Shown piece after piece: positions 40,900-54,757 of a DNA stretch of 64,000 bases; positions within the stretch are counted from its first letter, which is position 1; every line of letters starts with the position of its first letter. The stretch is taken from positions 123,906,183 to 123,970,182 of the forward strand of contig NC_089978.1 in assembly GCF_036417845.1 (NCBI RefSeq), written 5' to 3'. This DNA is from Apteryx mantelli (Eukaryota > Chordata > Aves > Apterygiformes > Apterygidae). The notes below the pieces were generated by a model. That model searched no databases, was not told where the DNA came from, and was given only the letters and a program-made list of their open reading frames with translations. The position numbers and the translations under genes are program-made.

Positions 40900-43800
40900 A
40901 GGCTCAGACAGGAAGTGACTTGATTTTCTAGCCTTCTCAGTAAGAGTTATATCAGGAAACATGTCTGCTTGGTGTTGGCCAACATGCTGTTTTCAGGCAC
41001 GTCACTTCATAGCTATTCCAAGGAAGCGAATGCTGGAGGCAGACAGCAGAGCCAGGGACTGGGGGCCAATACTCCTGCTCCTTAATCTGCAGGAACAAAT
41101 GCTTGGCAAAAGCCACTTGCCAGACAGATCGAGACAAACAATCTGGGATGAGCAACGGCGAACAGTAATACTTTTTTTTTTTTTTAACTCAAGAGATTAA
41201 TGTCCTGTAATGACAAGAAACTAATCTGACTTTGTTGAGGCCTGAGAATTGTCCGTTTAAATCATTTTGCCTGCAGCTGTGAAGGGAAGTCAGGACTCAG
41301 GCAGCAGCTTCAGGGGCGAGCTGCCAGTCCTGTGCTCTTTGCCCCGCTCAGTCTCTGTAAAGCTATTTCAAACCTGCGATGATAGCCCCCTCCCTCCCCA
41401 GTTTGTTACTTAACGCTAGATGTTTGAAGACATACGCATGGTTTTCTTTGGATGCCTTGCAAGTTTGAACTCGTTGGGGTTTTTTTGTTTTTTTTGGTAG
41501 AGTGTAAATGGAGATTGGCCAACTCAACAATAACTGTAAAATAGTGTGTGGGTTGCAGAAAAATCCAGGCAGGCAGCACTGGGCCTGTGATGGACCCTGG
41601 GTCTCCAGCGGGTGCATCCTGCACCTCTTGCAGAAAGCACTCCTCCCCTGGGGGAGGCGTTGCTGTTGCTCCTGTGAAGAGTGCGGTCAGGGCAGTTAGC
41701 TGTCACGGCCTGACCTCGCTGCTCAGTTTTGGTTTAGTGAAAATGTTCCTTTTGTCTTCTCTTTACCTCTTGCTGGCTACCGCAGCTGACCCAGGATTGC
41801 TGTCCTGCACAGAGAGCCACAGCCGGGGTCTCCTGGTGACCGCCACGCGCAGGAAGCCTCGATCCCTCCCGAGAGAGCTGGTAGCGCAGCTATGCTGGGG
41901 CCATTGGGGGTTTGGGAGCCGAAGGAAGCCCTTGGTAAGGGGCACACCTCTACTCTTCATTCACGCCGTCTCTGTGCAGCCCCAGGGTGCCACCCCCAGG
42001 CTGGCCCCAAGCAGCGCCGTGGGGGTGCCCGGCCCCTCTCTCATCTCCCTTCGCAGGACTAGGCTTAGGGTGGCAGGAAGCTCCCATTCCGTCTTCACAT
42101 GGGTATAGATATAGGTGTTTTGCTTACAGGATACAGGCAGGAGGCCTCTTTGCTTCGTTGTTTTACATCCGCTACCTCGTTGGTGCCTTCTTAGTTTCTA
42201 TATGTAATTTAGTCATTGTTCAAAATAAACAACTGGAGGAATTCTGTAACATTAAACAGAAATCTGGTATCATTCCCCCTACGAGAGGAATTTCTTGCAT
42301 GTTTCTGAGTTTTAAAGTTTAACATTTGAGTACTTTCCTAAAGCCATTCAAGCAGCCAAAGTTTACCTGCTGTTTGCCCAGTGTTAAAGGTAATGGTAGT
42401 GTACTGTCTGTAACAAGCCGAGCAAGATGTTATTTTATGAAAGATCTTGAGGAAACCTATGGTGCTCCTTTTAGTTTGACAGGGCGATTTGTTGAATCAC
42501 GTCAATGTGAAAAATCAGCATGACAGGCCTTCCTTATTTTTCAGTAGTCAAGACAATTCCAAGCTAAAACAAAATGCACAGCATGTAGCAAAGAGCTAGG
42601 GCTGTGGAGCTGAAGGGTCTAACTGGGCTCTCTTAGAGGTTGTACAAGAAACAAGATCTACTTGATAGCTTGCTGATAGCTCTGTTAAAAATAGCTTTTT
42701 AGTTTGAGACTAATGATCTTCAAATTTGCAAGGAGACCTGTTTGTAAAAGCTGGTTTTGCTGTTAATCCAGATGGTCCACTTAGCTTTCTTAGCCCTTTC
42801 GACTGGATCTCTGGATAGGTTTGAAGTTTGCCGGTTCAGTTTATCAGGTTTTAAAGTTCATATCCAGTTTGCCTGCAGCCTAGATGGGGGAGCTGGGAGC
42901 CCAGCAGGGTAAACCGACCAGCAGGGCAGAGCCTTGCTGACCTGCACCCCGTCCTGCAGCCCCCAGTGAGTCGAGCCAGGCCAGGCTGTGGATGGTGGCC
43001 AGGGTCCCCATCAGAAATTGCGTAGTAAGGTGGTTGTGCCACTTTTTAATGCAGCACATCTCCATATGTAGGTTATAGCAGTCTTTATGTGTTATATATT
43101 CTTATCCTTTTCTCCTCTATAGGAGTTAAGTAAGCTTTATGGATAAACTCCTGGATTTCCAAAGGAAAATGGAAATTTTCATGCTGCTAATTTTCATTCC
43201 TGCTTCCATGTTCATAATTCATTTAACCAGTGCAACAGTTATTTTCAGAGGCACCAAGTCAGGGAATCGTTTCACACAGCTTTCATGCTGTGAGATGGAG
43301 CATTTGGGTTTGAATATTAATTTCATAGTAGCAACAGTAGCAGCAGGAGGCTTTATCTGCCAAAGGGAGTCAAAATGAATCAGAACTGAGAACTCCATCA
43401 GTAAGAGCTGGTGAGTTGTAGCCATGCTGCTGTAGTTTAAGTCCTTTTTTTCTCCTCCACTTTACAAATCAAATGGCAGAAAAAATGACCCTGCCTGTTT
43501 CAGTGGTTCAAAACCAAGCATGCTGTAATGCCCATACTAAATGGTGACTGAGTGATATGTTCAAAAAAAAAAAAAAAAAAGGTGCCCAAAAGAACAAGGG
43601 GGCATTAAGTAGCTTGTAGATCTCACAGAGCTGATTTTGGCCAAAGAGGTAAACTAGTTGATCTAGTTTCCTAAACAGTAATCTAATTCTTTGCAAAATA
43701 AACAAAAGCTAATAGAATAACAGGTAGGAGTTTGGGAGAATGCTCTTCACCGAGAAGTGGAGGTGGCTTCCCAGGTAAATAGCATAAAAATACAGTTTTG

Positions 43801-46603
43801 CAGTTTAGTTCATGGATTATGCTTATATGAAAGTCATAGTTCTAACTCTTCATACTACTCTGTTGCATTACTTCATATATGATCAATGCCCGTTCATACG
43901 TCTTTAAATAAGGTATGGTTAAAGTGTCTTTTATATATGTTCCCCTTTATATTATTCTCTTCAGCATTTGATTCTGTTTTAAGGAAAGATTTGGGTTTTG
44001 TCCCACTCACCCACCCTTTTTCTCCTGGTTCCCTTCCTTTTTCCCCATCTGTGGCTCACCCTCCACCCTTCCCTTCACCTGTGGCTTACCTTATCCACTG
44101 ATGTGTTGCATGATTGTAGCTTACTCTTTTAACTCAGCTGTTGCTCTTTCCACGGTTTGTGTCTTTCATTTTTAAGGACTCCTTCCATGATGTCACTTAT
44201 GGTTCCTTCTGCATCCTCCTCATTACATGTTCCTTTTGCCTATCTCTAAGCTGATCAGATGCATTGTGTGGAATTCTCAATCCCATCCCTTTTACCTGGT
44301 GATTTGCTGTTTAAACTGTTCTTTCTAAAGTTTGTAAGAGCTGAGGAGCAATATTCCATCTTCATTCTTCTTAACCTGCCAGACCCTTCCAATATCATAA
44401 AGCACACGATTCTTGAAAGCTTTTTGTCCTTTAGTTTCAGTGATTCCATGTCTCCTGGGTTTCTTTTTACTCCTCAGAATACTTCTGTAGCACTTAACTT
44501 GAGTGAGTCTCTTCATTGCTTTCTAGCTTTTTTGAGGAATCCTAGCAAATTCTGACTGAGGTTTCTGTTTCTAACTTATTTTAGCTGCAGCCACAAAAGC
44601 ATCTACAAGTTGTTAACAACTTGCTGACGATCTTCATAATTTAAACTTTTCTGTCTAAACTAAAATGCCTGATGTATTCTCTGGAATATCTGACCATCAA
44701 TCCAGCCTTCCCTACAGCATTCCTTCCCTCATCTTCTCCATCACAGAGTGCAATAAAACGGACACCAATGGGGCATCTCTAGGCTCCTATATTCAGACTT
44801 CACCTAAATTTTGCTAATTCTTTCTGTCTACCAACTCTGGGGCATGTCCTTTCCTACCCATCTTCACAGATAAGAACCTTTTCTTATCCTAGCTGTCCTT
44901 CCACAGTTTTTATCCTCTTTTGTACAAAAGTGCTCTACTTCTTTCACTTTCTACATATCTGCTACTGTTGGAGGTGAGATATATAGATGGTTTAAACCTA
45001 GGTGGATAGTTCTTAAGTTTTCTTTGCTTTTGACAAGTGCACTCTTGTTCTTCTGATATGTCCCACAAATTCTACTGTAGAGTCATGCAAACCTAATGTT
45101 TAGACCCCTTTCTTTCAGGATGTCTATGACTTTAGTTCTTGCTTTAGATTTAGCTCAGTCCAGCTGACACCCACAAGTAAAAGCCTGTATGGGGATTCAT
45201 GGCTATTTGCCTTGCTTGAAGATATGCATTCAAGCCAAGGCTCTGTATGAACTTATCTTGTAAGCACAAGCATCAGCACACTAAGACAAGATTTTCTTCC
45301 AAAGAGGCAAGCTATAGTTGCCAGGTATGCAGTGGTCTGGTCAGGACAGGGGCAATTTGCTGACTAGGAGAATATAAATAAGAGTAAACAGTACTGTTTC
45401 CACTAAGAACCTCAATTTCAGTTCTCAGTGGAAACTGGGAAGGGAGAAGGCAGGACAGGATGTCACTGTTGAAGGATGACAGACCACTAGACAGTCAGAC
45501 TCTTGTGTTCAGATAGTAAGGCAGAAGCTACAAAAGAGACTTTTATAGTGAAGTTATTTGGGGCAAAATATGTAGCGGGAGTATAGAGACGCGATCAACT
45601 GTAAATGTGTTCTGTCACCTCTCACAGTTTTAGTTGCACCTTTCTTAACAGGAAGGCAGTACATTTAGGACACTGTGATGTGAACTGAGTTCTTACTTCA
45701 TTTCATGAACTGTTTTGTGAGTGATTGAGACCCTTGATTGCAAATGTCTAAGTCAAGAGCTGATTATTCAGTTAACATAAATAAGGACCATCAAGCGGGG
45801 GGAGGGAGTTGCTTTTGTGAAAATGAAGCTGGAGACTGTGCTTTCTGGGTCTTGAAGGCTATGTTGTCACACTAGTTTAGATTGCTAAAAATAGGTCTAA
45901 GGGTACTTATTACAAAGATCTGAGCTATTTAGGATGGATTGAATGAACTTCAAGGAATCATTTTTCTGGTGGAAATGGGGTTTCACTAAAGTCTAAAACA
46001 GGAATTTTGGTGGATTTTTTTACTGCTTAAATCTGTAACACCTGGATGTGTTTCAGGTCAGGCTGATTTGCTTCTCTGCCTTTGCTGCACAGCTGAAGTG
46101 CTCCAGTGTAGGCGGGATTCCCCATCCCTCGAGTGTCTGTTCTCCCCTGGCTGGCCTAAGTCTCTCAGGAGGCCCCATGGTCTTTTTGAGGGACCAGTCT
46201 ACGCCACCAGTTTCTTCAGTTTAAAACCATTGAAAACTCTTATGTCAATGAAAAAACATTTTTCTCCTCTCTCAGTTTTTCTGTTTTTTGGGCTTTTTTT
46301 TTTTTTTTTTTTTTGCAAAAAGTGTATTAACCTAAATGCAAAAATTGGAAATATAATTTCAGGGAGAAATTGAATACGGGTCATTGAGAACCCTTACCAC
46401 TGGGCTGCTAGGTAAAAAGGAAAATGCTATTTTATGACTCTATCTTGCAACTGAATTTTTGAGCAAAATTCTGCATAGTTTCTGGACAAACAAAACTACA
46501 TATGCTTATACATATTCATATATTTTACAGTTGTGTAACTTTTTTTAATTACTTGATTCTATAATTTTTAATTCTAATTTTAGCAAAGAGAAGTTTTCAT
46601 TTT

Positions 46604-46895
46604 GAATCACAGAATCGCTGAGGTTGGAAGGGACCTCTGGAGATCATCTAGTCCAACCCCCCTGCTCAAGCAGACTCACCCAGAGCACGTTGCACAGGAT
46701 AGTGCGTCCAGGCGGATTTTGAATATCTCCAGAGAAGGAGACTCCACCACCTCTCTGGGCAACCTGTTCCAGTGCTCTGTCACCCTCACAGTGAAAAAGT
46801 TTTTCCTCATGTTCAGATGGAATTGTCTGTGTTTCAGTTTGCGCCCATTGCCTCGCGTCCTGTCGCTGGCCACCACTGAAAAGAGTCTGGTCCCA
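46604..46895 (-). mobile_element. CR1 LINE 3' end, heavily truncated
   Basis: About 292 bp nearly identical to the 3' end of the CR1 copy at 16516-16810 (GGTTGGAAGGGACCTCTGGA and following), same orientation. It includes the 3' UTR and the last ORF2 codons (a 66-codon open piece at 46676-46876 with [11 protein letters not shown]). Its tail is shorter, with about one and a half repeat units. A 5'-truncated insertion of the same or a close subfamily. Confidence 0.95.
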
Positions 46896-49800
46896 AAGGA
46901 GGATCACTTTCAATTAACTTGTATTTTAAAAATCAGACAATCTGTAAAGAGGGTTATAAATCGAGCTTTTCATCCTTTTACTTTTTCATCCATTTACATT
47001 TGACTGGCAAGCAACTGTAAAAAGCAAACGTAAAAATTCTGGAGCCTTGCGAATTATTATTGCTCTAACTGCAATCCATAAGTAATAGATACACCAGTCA
47101 CATATTCTTCTTGAATTTACACCATAACTATTTCCTTTCGGTCTCAAATAAGTGTTGCCCATCAATAAATACCACACACACGCACAAAAAAAACTTTGCA
47201 GACCTCAGGTACAGTACACTGTCAAAGCACAAACTGGTGTAGAGCTGTCTACATCATGCTACAGTTGTGAATATGGCAAAATTAAATGTAATTTTGTTAC
47301 TAGAGCACCAGCTTTTATAGGTTCACTTTGTACAGCAAGTGAGAGTATTTTGACTGCCTATAAACATAACTCAACAAGAACTCAAATTTGCAGGAGACTT
47401 GGCTAGAACTCAGCTTTCTTTCTGTTTTCATATCTTGTGTCATCTGTGTGTTATCTGGTCAAGCTACAAATGGCCCTTCAGCTTCCTGTTTTATTCACAA
47501 CTTTGGCAGTTTTCAAGTGCACTGGCTTTCTTTCAAGCTTCTTTTGACTGCATCTTTGATCGGGGTTAAACACACACCTAGATCATTCTCTGACCGCTCA
47601 ACTTCTCACGTTGTCAGTCAACCTAGTGCTTCCTCAGCTTTCCCTTTCTTACAAGGATCATTATTAAGAGCTTTGCTGTGTTAGAGCTGCAGCCTGTATA
47701 GGTAGTAGAATCAAAGCTCAAAATGTTCTTGATGTATTGAGGTGTTACTACAAAAATTTCCCATTAAGTTTTATACTAACAGAAGGAAAAACTGAACATG
47801 ATAAAGGCAGCAGTATGGCAGAAATGAATTAGAGTTAGTCAACCATGATGTGCCCCATTAATGGCTGTTCTATGTAATGAATAGTAGCTAACTATTTTGC
47901 TCTCCCAGTCAAAAGACTTGCTCAGTTATAGGCATCAAATTTAGAGATGTAGTAGCTAAATACACATGTGGTCAGAGAAAAGCAAAGAGAACAAATTCAG
48001 GGTTAGAAAGCATGACTTGCAAGGATGGGCTGAAGGAAGTGATGGTATTTAGTTAAGAAAAGAGAAGACTGACTGGAGGATATAAGTGTTTTTAAATGTA
48101 AGAGATTGCTAGGGAGGGATAATTTGGTTGTTTTTTTCCATATGGAGCTGAGAGTAGGCCAAGAGGCACTCTCGCAGGAAAAATAACTTAGCTTTTTCCC
48201 CTTTGTCTAACATCTAAAAGGCTGGTTAATCACTGTGGGAGGCTGCCTAGGGACTCTGAAATCTCTTTCAGTGGATGATGGAAAAACCCCTAGTCCTATT
48301 TTGAAGCAGAGTGAAATGACTTTAAGAGCAGATTCGCAACAGCCACAGATTGGTTTGATGTAGCTAAAATTTGACTGACAATGCCCACAGCCTCAGCTGG
48401 GCATGACTGCCTCAATTGCTCAAGCCCCATTACAGGCACTGAGGAACCCAGCTGGCTGTGCCTCTCTCGCACCTTTCCCTGCCCTCTGACAAGACAGTCC
48501 ATACAGCGGATTGCCATATTCACAACTCAGCATAGTACTGTTTTGGGACATCACTGCCATTATCTTCCTGGGCCATTTGTCACAAATTGCACAGAGCTTG
48601 GAACAGTTCTCAGTCTTTTGCCTCTGCAACAAAAAGCTCCTAATGTCACAAACAGTCCTCAGCATGAATTAGAGTAGCTTCAAACTATATCACTGTAAGC
48701 ACAGCCAATTTGAGAACTAGCTGTAGGCAAGAAATGAGAACAAGCTCCCCCACTGCGATTTTTGCTGGCCAGGAATCCAACGACTTCCTAGAAAGGACTC
48801 CTCCGCCCTGAGCAGAAGCCCAGGCTCTAGTCTGGATGCACAGAAGTTATTACGCCAAGCAGTATCCTGAATTTGCTGAGAAAGACTCTGCTCCTGTCAT
48901 GCAGGTAACACCCCTTTCAGTTTTCTCCTATTCAAACGAGACCCTCTCAGACAGTCTAGAAAATTTTGTTAGTGAACAGGGGTGAGGAAACCCAAGTGTT
49001 GCTCTCTTTGTGTGTTTCCCTGGCCCATAAACTGAAATATGCACAGATTTCATTACAGTTAATATCTTCAGCTCTTATTGCTGACCACTCCTCAGACTCA
49101 GCTGGGGTGGTAGCCTGGTTACGCAGGGTTGTGTAAGCCAGAAATACTCGTTAAATTTGTTAAGCCAGAAGTACTTGTTAGGAAAATACTTGGCCTGAGT
49201 TTACAGCTAAATTTGGCCCAGGGAGATATGCTGTTACAGGACCCCTGCACGCACTGTAAAGATTCAGTGTTGTGTGGTGGCTGACAAGAACATCTCCCTC
49301 TGGCTTCAGCTTCCATCAGCGTGTATCCTAGGCTGTAGCCTGAAAGTCCTGTCTTGTCTTTGCCTGAGCCTTGCATTTTTGTCCTGGACTAGCCCACCAG
49401 TGCCAGAGCAAAGCATATATATATGTATACGTGCAAGATACAATGCAGAGTATCTACATCTGGTCAGTGAAGCATGTTTGTGGTTTAGGCAGTGATAGAT
49501 CAGATGGTGTGTATATAACCTCTCTTTCTCCATCCCAGACTTTTCTGTTGTACGTTTCTATGATTTTTCCTTCTAAGCCAGCCTCCTAATCTCAGATCTG
49601 CTTGAATTCTACGGATGAGTATCATAATGTAAAAGGATCATACTGGAAACCTCAAAAGGAACAGAAAATATATGAATAAGCTCAACCTCAGCACAACACT
49701 TCCTTCTCCATCTAATTACGCTTCCTAATAGCAAAGATTTTTGAAACAATGTTCTTAGATTAACCAGAGCAAAGCTTTAATCTTGCCATGTCAAACACAT

Positions 49801-51667
49801 CATTGCCCCTGCCTCCAACCAAAAGAAGTACATCAGAAATGGGACCATGCTCCCGAACAAATTGAGTGTATTGCACAAAGTAGACCACCTGACTAGTGGC
49901 AAAGGAAATTCCTTCCCTTCCTAACAGGAACCTACTGTGATGATTGCAAAATCTGAGTTGTCTTTAAAGTTTAACAAAGCTGATTATGCAACTGCATGCC
50001 ACTAAGAAAATCTTGTGGTCCCAGATTCTGACTCTGTGCTGTGCTTAAATGGAATTTCTTTTTCTCCTGGAAATCAAAACTGAAGTGTTTCTAAAAAGGA
50101 CAGCAGAAAATGCTCATTTCTGTGGTGGGGAATAGCTAAATAGGTGCATAAATATAGTGAGAAACGCAAACCATCCTCAGAAGAGAGAGCTGTTGTGTTC
50201 ATTGTACTTCCTCTTGAAAAGAAGTTTGTGGTTTCACCTTCAATTTTCTGCATGCAGGGCAGAAACTAATTCTCTAACAAGCAGGTTTAGGAGTCGGCTT
50301 CCTTAGACACTATGGGATTAATTCATCACCATCTAGTGCCACTTCAGGTGCCGTAGGTATTCTGACTGCTCTCTAGCTGCCACTCCAGAAGGGCACAGGT
50401 GTCCCCATGTAAGTCCAGTGTCATATCTGCCAGCGCTGTGTGGCTATCTATCTCAGATGTCCTAGGATGTCTACAATGGCAGCAGGAACTCTTTTAGGCA
50501 CACAAATCCCACTCACAGAATTTTAGAGATGATTTGGTTCAGGTGGCTTCAGGCTTGGAAACCAAGAAGACTGAGCAGAATATCATCAATATAAGCATCC
50601 ACAGTTGAATACCAAGCTCAAAATTTGTCATTTTCATCTGTGTAAGTACCGTTGCTCTGATACTGTGCGATATCGGTACTGTATTGAATGCTTCCCAGAT
50701 CTTGAAATAAGCAAGGAGATTACATGTATCAGTGATCATGGCTGATTGCTACTATCTTTCACTACATTCAGTTATTTATTACCAAGTCTACTAATCATTG
50801 GTGTTCATTCCAGTGCCTTTTATTTATACTAATGCCTTCTCTCAGTTTTGACTGGTTTGCTGTCCTTATTTCATTCTTCTTAAAAGCTTTCTCTATTCAG
50901 AGTACTGAACTATTTTACTACAGGCTAACTCCTTTCTCCCTCTAACCTGAGTCTTCCCTCTTCAAATGTTTCTTCTTAATATTCTCAAACTCCTGTCCAC
51001 TTATTCCCTTCTATTTTTAGTCCTACAAACACTATAGAAATGAAAATGAAAATACTTTTCATTAAGTTCCTGATAACCCTTAGCCATTATACTACTACAC
51101 TATTAGCCCTTCCCTCCACTGAAGTGCCCAACTGCTGTTCCAAAATTTCTCATCCTGCTGTGCCTCTTGAAATCATTGCAAGGTCTCTCTGATAAATTCA
51201 TTCTCATCAAAGTCCCTTGATTTAACCTCTCCTTTATATTCCAATTCTACTTCAGCATCTTTTCACTTTTTTTGAGGTCCATTGCTTCTCCCCTTTCAAT
51301 GGTTTTTCAGGATCCTTCCCATTGCTGTTTCATTCCCTGCATTTCTGTCCCTCCCACCCCCCACCAGGTTTTTGCTGCTGCTGCTGCTGCTCCCCACAGA
51401 ATCAGCTTTCCACACGTTCTCTTCCTATTGCACTTCCTGCCACTGGTGAGTTTCCTCCACCCAAATCCTCCTCTCCACTTCCCCTTGTCAAATGTCCTCT
51501 GCTTGGGTCTTGGTGTAGTCCCAAATCTCATCATATCTTTCCTGAAGCTACTTCAAAGCTTCTGAGCAGCACAGACAAAACTGAAATGTGCTGACTTAAG
51601 GATTGGCTGCCAATATTGCATCTGCCATGGGAAGGAAAAGGCAAGGGCAGAGCACGGATGAACTTAC
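46896..51667. other. spacer, nothing recognisable
   Basis: Unique sequence of ordinary composition. No exon, transposon or long microsatellite was recognised. Open frames are short and without domain signature. Confidence 0.5.
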
Positions 51668-51953
51668 TGCTCCTAATATTGCTGAGGAGGAAGGTGGTCA
51701 GGCTGTAGATGGTGGCTGCTGCTGAAAGGAACCCCCAACCCTCATTTCTCTTGAAGTACTTTCTCATGGGTTTCTTGTCATCAGAGGAGCACTCTACTAA
51801 ATAGTCAGGAGATGATACTTGGCTGCCATTTCCATTTGCATAAATTTGAGATTTAAGCCTGCAAGATCTACTGAATTTGCTTCTATTTTGTTTCTGTTCC
51901 CAGCTAATGGGGTCTTCAGAGAAAACTGTGAAGAACATGTAGTCATTACATTC
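51668..51953 (-). CDS. unidentified coding-like exon with a hydrophobic segment
   Basis: A 286-bp candidate exon with a good acceptor (AACTTCTCTTTCAG) and a consensus donor (GTAAGT). The open frame starts in phase 0 and ends in phase 1: ECNDYMFFTVFSEDPISW, two N-glycosylation-type sites (NRS, NGS), VECSSDDKKPMRKYFKRNEG, then the hydrophobic WGFLSAAATIYSLTTFLL before SNIRS. Third positions over the last 30 codons are rich in C and G, as in real genes (TAC TTC AAG, ACC ACC TTC CTC CTC AGC). A second frame is also open for about 50 codons, so the reading is not certain. I do not recognise the protein; a membrane protein is possible. Neighbouring exons were not found. Confidence 0.45.
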
Positions 51954-54623
51954 CTGAAAGAGAAGTTTGCTGCTGTTTTCTATATGCTTTCCTTTCAATT
52001 TGGAGGAGAGAGAGCTTGCCTGAAGCAGGGCAGCATTAAGCAGCTGCTGCTGTTCCGTCTCAGAGCTGGGCTTCTGGCTGAGTCACTCACCTTAAACTGC
52101 CTCACAGAAACTTTTTATTTATAAGAGGTATAGACAAAAGCCCCAAACAGTTTTTATCATCTGTAGGAAAATACAGCTGTATTTGAACATGAAGAATCTT
52201 TACCACATGCTGTTAAGAACACTTGCAAGGTGAGGAGGGATCATTTTCTCCCCACTCTTGCTATCCCTTTGGAGGTGGGGAGTTGTTTTATTGGTAATCT
52301 ATGAATACTGCTGGTAATTTATGGTAATCTGTTATTACTACAGTGCAAATCAGCTTTCGCTTCCCTTCAGACCTGCCATTTCTAGGAGTTTCTCTTTTAG
52401 ATGAATCTTTTTTCTAGCTCCCGAAGTTCTTTGTCACAAAGCCATATCTATTTGCTTTATACCTGATTTATCTAAGATGTCATCTGAATACGCTGTTAGT
52501 ATGATACAAGATTAACTTGCAATTAAAAGCACATATGTTAATATATGATTTTTGTGTGTAGGAAGTTGTCAGGGTAAGATACATGCAAGTTACAGCTAGA
52601 TGTGCAACCTAAATATAGCCATCCTTGCTGGCTAGTGTTATGCTGCTGCTTTTAATTTAGTGATTATTTACATGCTTTCTTCCACAGGATGTTTTTCCCA
52701 CTCTGTGGCCAGGATGCCAGTGGTCACAGTGTCTCACACTTCATTTCTGTACTATAATTCTTGTGTAGTTATACACCTTTGCTGAACTCTGTTTAAAGAG
52801 AGAATTGCAAAGTCTTTTTTGGAACTTTCTATAGTTTCATCACTAGACTGTTCAGGACATTGCAAACATTCATTTTATTTTTCTAAAATTCATCTCTTAA
52901 TTCTAAACAAAAAATATAGAGTTCCTGTAAACCATTTCCTCCTCCCCTATACAACCTTAATTTGTTCATGTAGCACAGTCCAGGCTGTAGCTTAAGTGAG
53001 GCAGATTTCATATGGAAAAATAATACAGTCATATAATTGACTTTCTTGACCATCGCAGCAGATCCTTTATTATATTGCATTTTCACAAAGGGAGGAGAAT
53101 TAAGATTTTACTGGCAGCATGCTACAACTCTGGCATTCCCTAACTGCTGAGTACTTGCCATTGCAGGTTTAGTGGAGCTTTTCCTAAATGGGGAAGGATT
53201 TGTGAAAAAGAAGGCAAAAGATACCCAAATATAATCTTTTGGCATTTCCTTGGCTTCTGTGTGGATCATCAGCAAGACTGGTTCCTGGAGTGGCACCACA
53301 TCAGCCCAGTGTCCCTGGAACTAATGGGGTAAGCAGCAACAGTGGTGCCAGATGTCACCATCTGGGTGAACTGAATTTGCAGGGGGTCATTGGCCTTGGG
53401 CCGGGGGATGTCACTGGCACTGTTTGGCAACAGGGAAATCATGAAACTTCATGACAACTTTGTAGTTCAGGGAGATTTGGTTCTAGGTATCAGAGCTGGG
53501 AGGTTAAGGTGCAAACAGCAGGTTTTGAAATCAGGAAGACCCATGCCAATGCTCATGATGCTGGTCTTCGTTTTGGCCTCAGAAGTGAGCTGTACTGCAG
53601 CGGTCCCAAATCCATCCCCCCTCTTTTGAGGACTCTGTCTCTCCTGCCATCTCTGCCCCTGTCTTTTTCCTCCGGAACCCTAACCCCAATCACTCTGCTC
53701 TATCAGTGCTTGTTTTCTTTTCAATTTCACCATCCGATTCACAGCTTACCCCACATCTTTAGATCCTCCCTCAGTTTCCTTCCCTTCACAAACACTGCCC
53801 AGCCCAGTTCTTATCTCCTGCTTCCCTATGTCTGCATGCTCCTCTTCTGATCCTCCACTTCCAACAGGGAAAGTTTTAAATGGCTGGGAGAGCATCTCCC
53901 TTGAAGGGAGTTGGACAGCATTTCCTCCATCAGGGAGCAACAGTTTTACACATGGTTGTATCTGGCCTTCTTGAACTGACAGTATTTTCCCAGGGGTGGC
54001 AAAAGGCACTATCTGATCCCCTTCTCCTTCCTGCTACATTTTCACATCATGGCACAGAGACAACAGACTTCTTGATAAAATAACTGTACTTTAAAAATAA
54101 AGGGGGGGGGAGAATGCCCTGTTTTGAAAAATCTCATTCTCAAATATTGCTGACTAACTTTTGCTGAAACTTGAAAAATAAGTAAATCTATCCTCCCCCT
54201 CCCTACCCCCATAAAAAACCCTGTGTTAGAAGGTGAACCTGACAAGAAAAGGAATGAAACAAGTGGCATTTTTTTCAAATTAATGATCAAGATCCCTATG
54301 TGTAAGACTTTGAGCAACTTTAAATGTCAACGCTGTTGTTACAATGTGAAAAAAGACTCTTCCTTTCTGATGTGGACTCTGACCAGTGGAGGCAACCATT
54401 TCCCCTTTCCTTCCTTATCTGCATTCACAAGCTTTTAGTACAGACTGTTAGCTGACTGTCTTACAGAAAGGTCAGTAATAACAACATAGATGAACTCATG
54501 TATGTACTTAGCACCTCCACCTTCAATTATCTCTAGATACCTGCATTTGGAGTAAGTCTTCTAATGCCAGGCTTCTGACCTGGAATTGGTTTGAAAGACA
54601 AGAGACTTTGGTTTAATTTGTCC
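51954..54623. other. spacer upstream of SH2D1B-like gene
   Basis: Must hold the SH2D1B-like promoter and 5' UTR. A CATAAAAAACC sequence near 54210 is TATA-like but about 400 bp upstream of the ATG; no transcription start can be assigned. No other exon was recognised. Confidence 0.45.
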
Positions 54624-54757
54624 ATGGAGTTCCCATTTTTTCATGGAAAGATAACAAGAAGAACTTGTGAAGAACTGCTGACCAAGAAAGGAAAGAATGG
54701 TAGCTATTTAATACGAGAGAGTGAAAGCATAGCAGGAGCCTTGTGTCTGTGTGTTTT
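54624..54757 (+). CDS. SH2D1B: SH2D1B-like coding exon 1
   Basis: Encodes residues 1-44 plus two bases of codon 45: the start, FHGKI, the alpha-A helix and the YLIRESES strand with the phosphate-binding arginine R31. It ends at a consensus GTAAGT donor (54758), phase 2. The exon ends right after CLCV, the usual exon 1 end in SAP-family genes. Confidence 0.93.

Larger units (their letters stand above)
22261..46603. other. long spacer, possibly partly intron 1 of the CD28-like gene
   Basis: Mostly AT-rich unique sequence without a recognisable gene. Weak items: a minus-strand ATG frame at 30633-30543 ending in a GTATGG donor, phase 1, with a signal-peptide-like MLKQGILMSCWIALHFVI; a minus-strand frame ending at 29080 with a hydrophobic segment; a 38-codon exon-like piece at 34113-34227; and a GC-rich block at 41550-42110. 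None is strong enough to call as a gene. Confidence 0.5.

Noticed and set aside
16516..46895. The two CR1 copies as ends of one larger element or a segmental duplication
   Set aside because: They are in the same orientation with the same 3' end but different 5' truncations and unrelated flanks, which is typical of independent LINE insertions.
51272..51594. Two overlapping plus-strand frames with a (CTG)n-like run
   Set aside because: Pyrimidine-rich, low-complexity content with no domain; likely non-coding.
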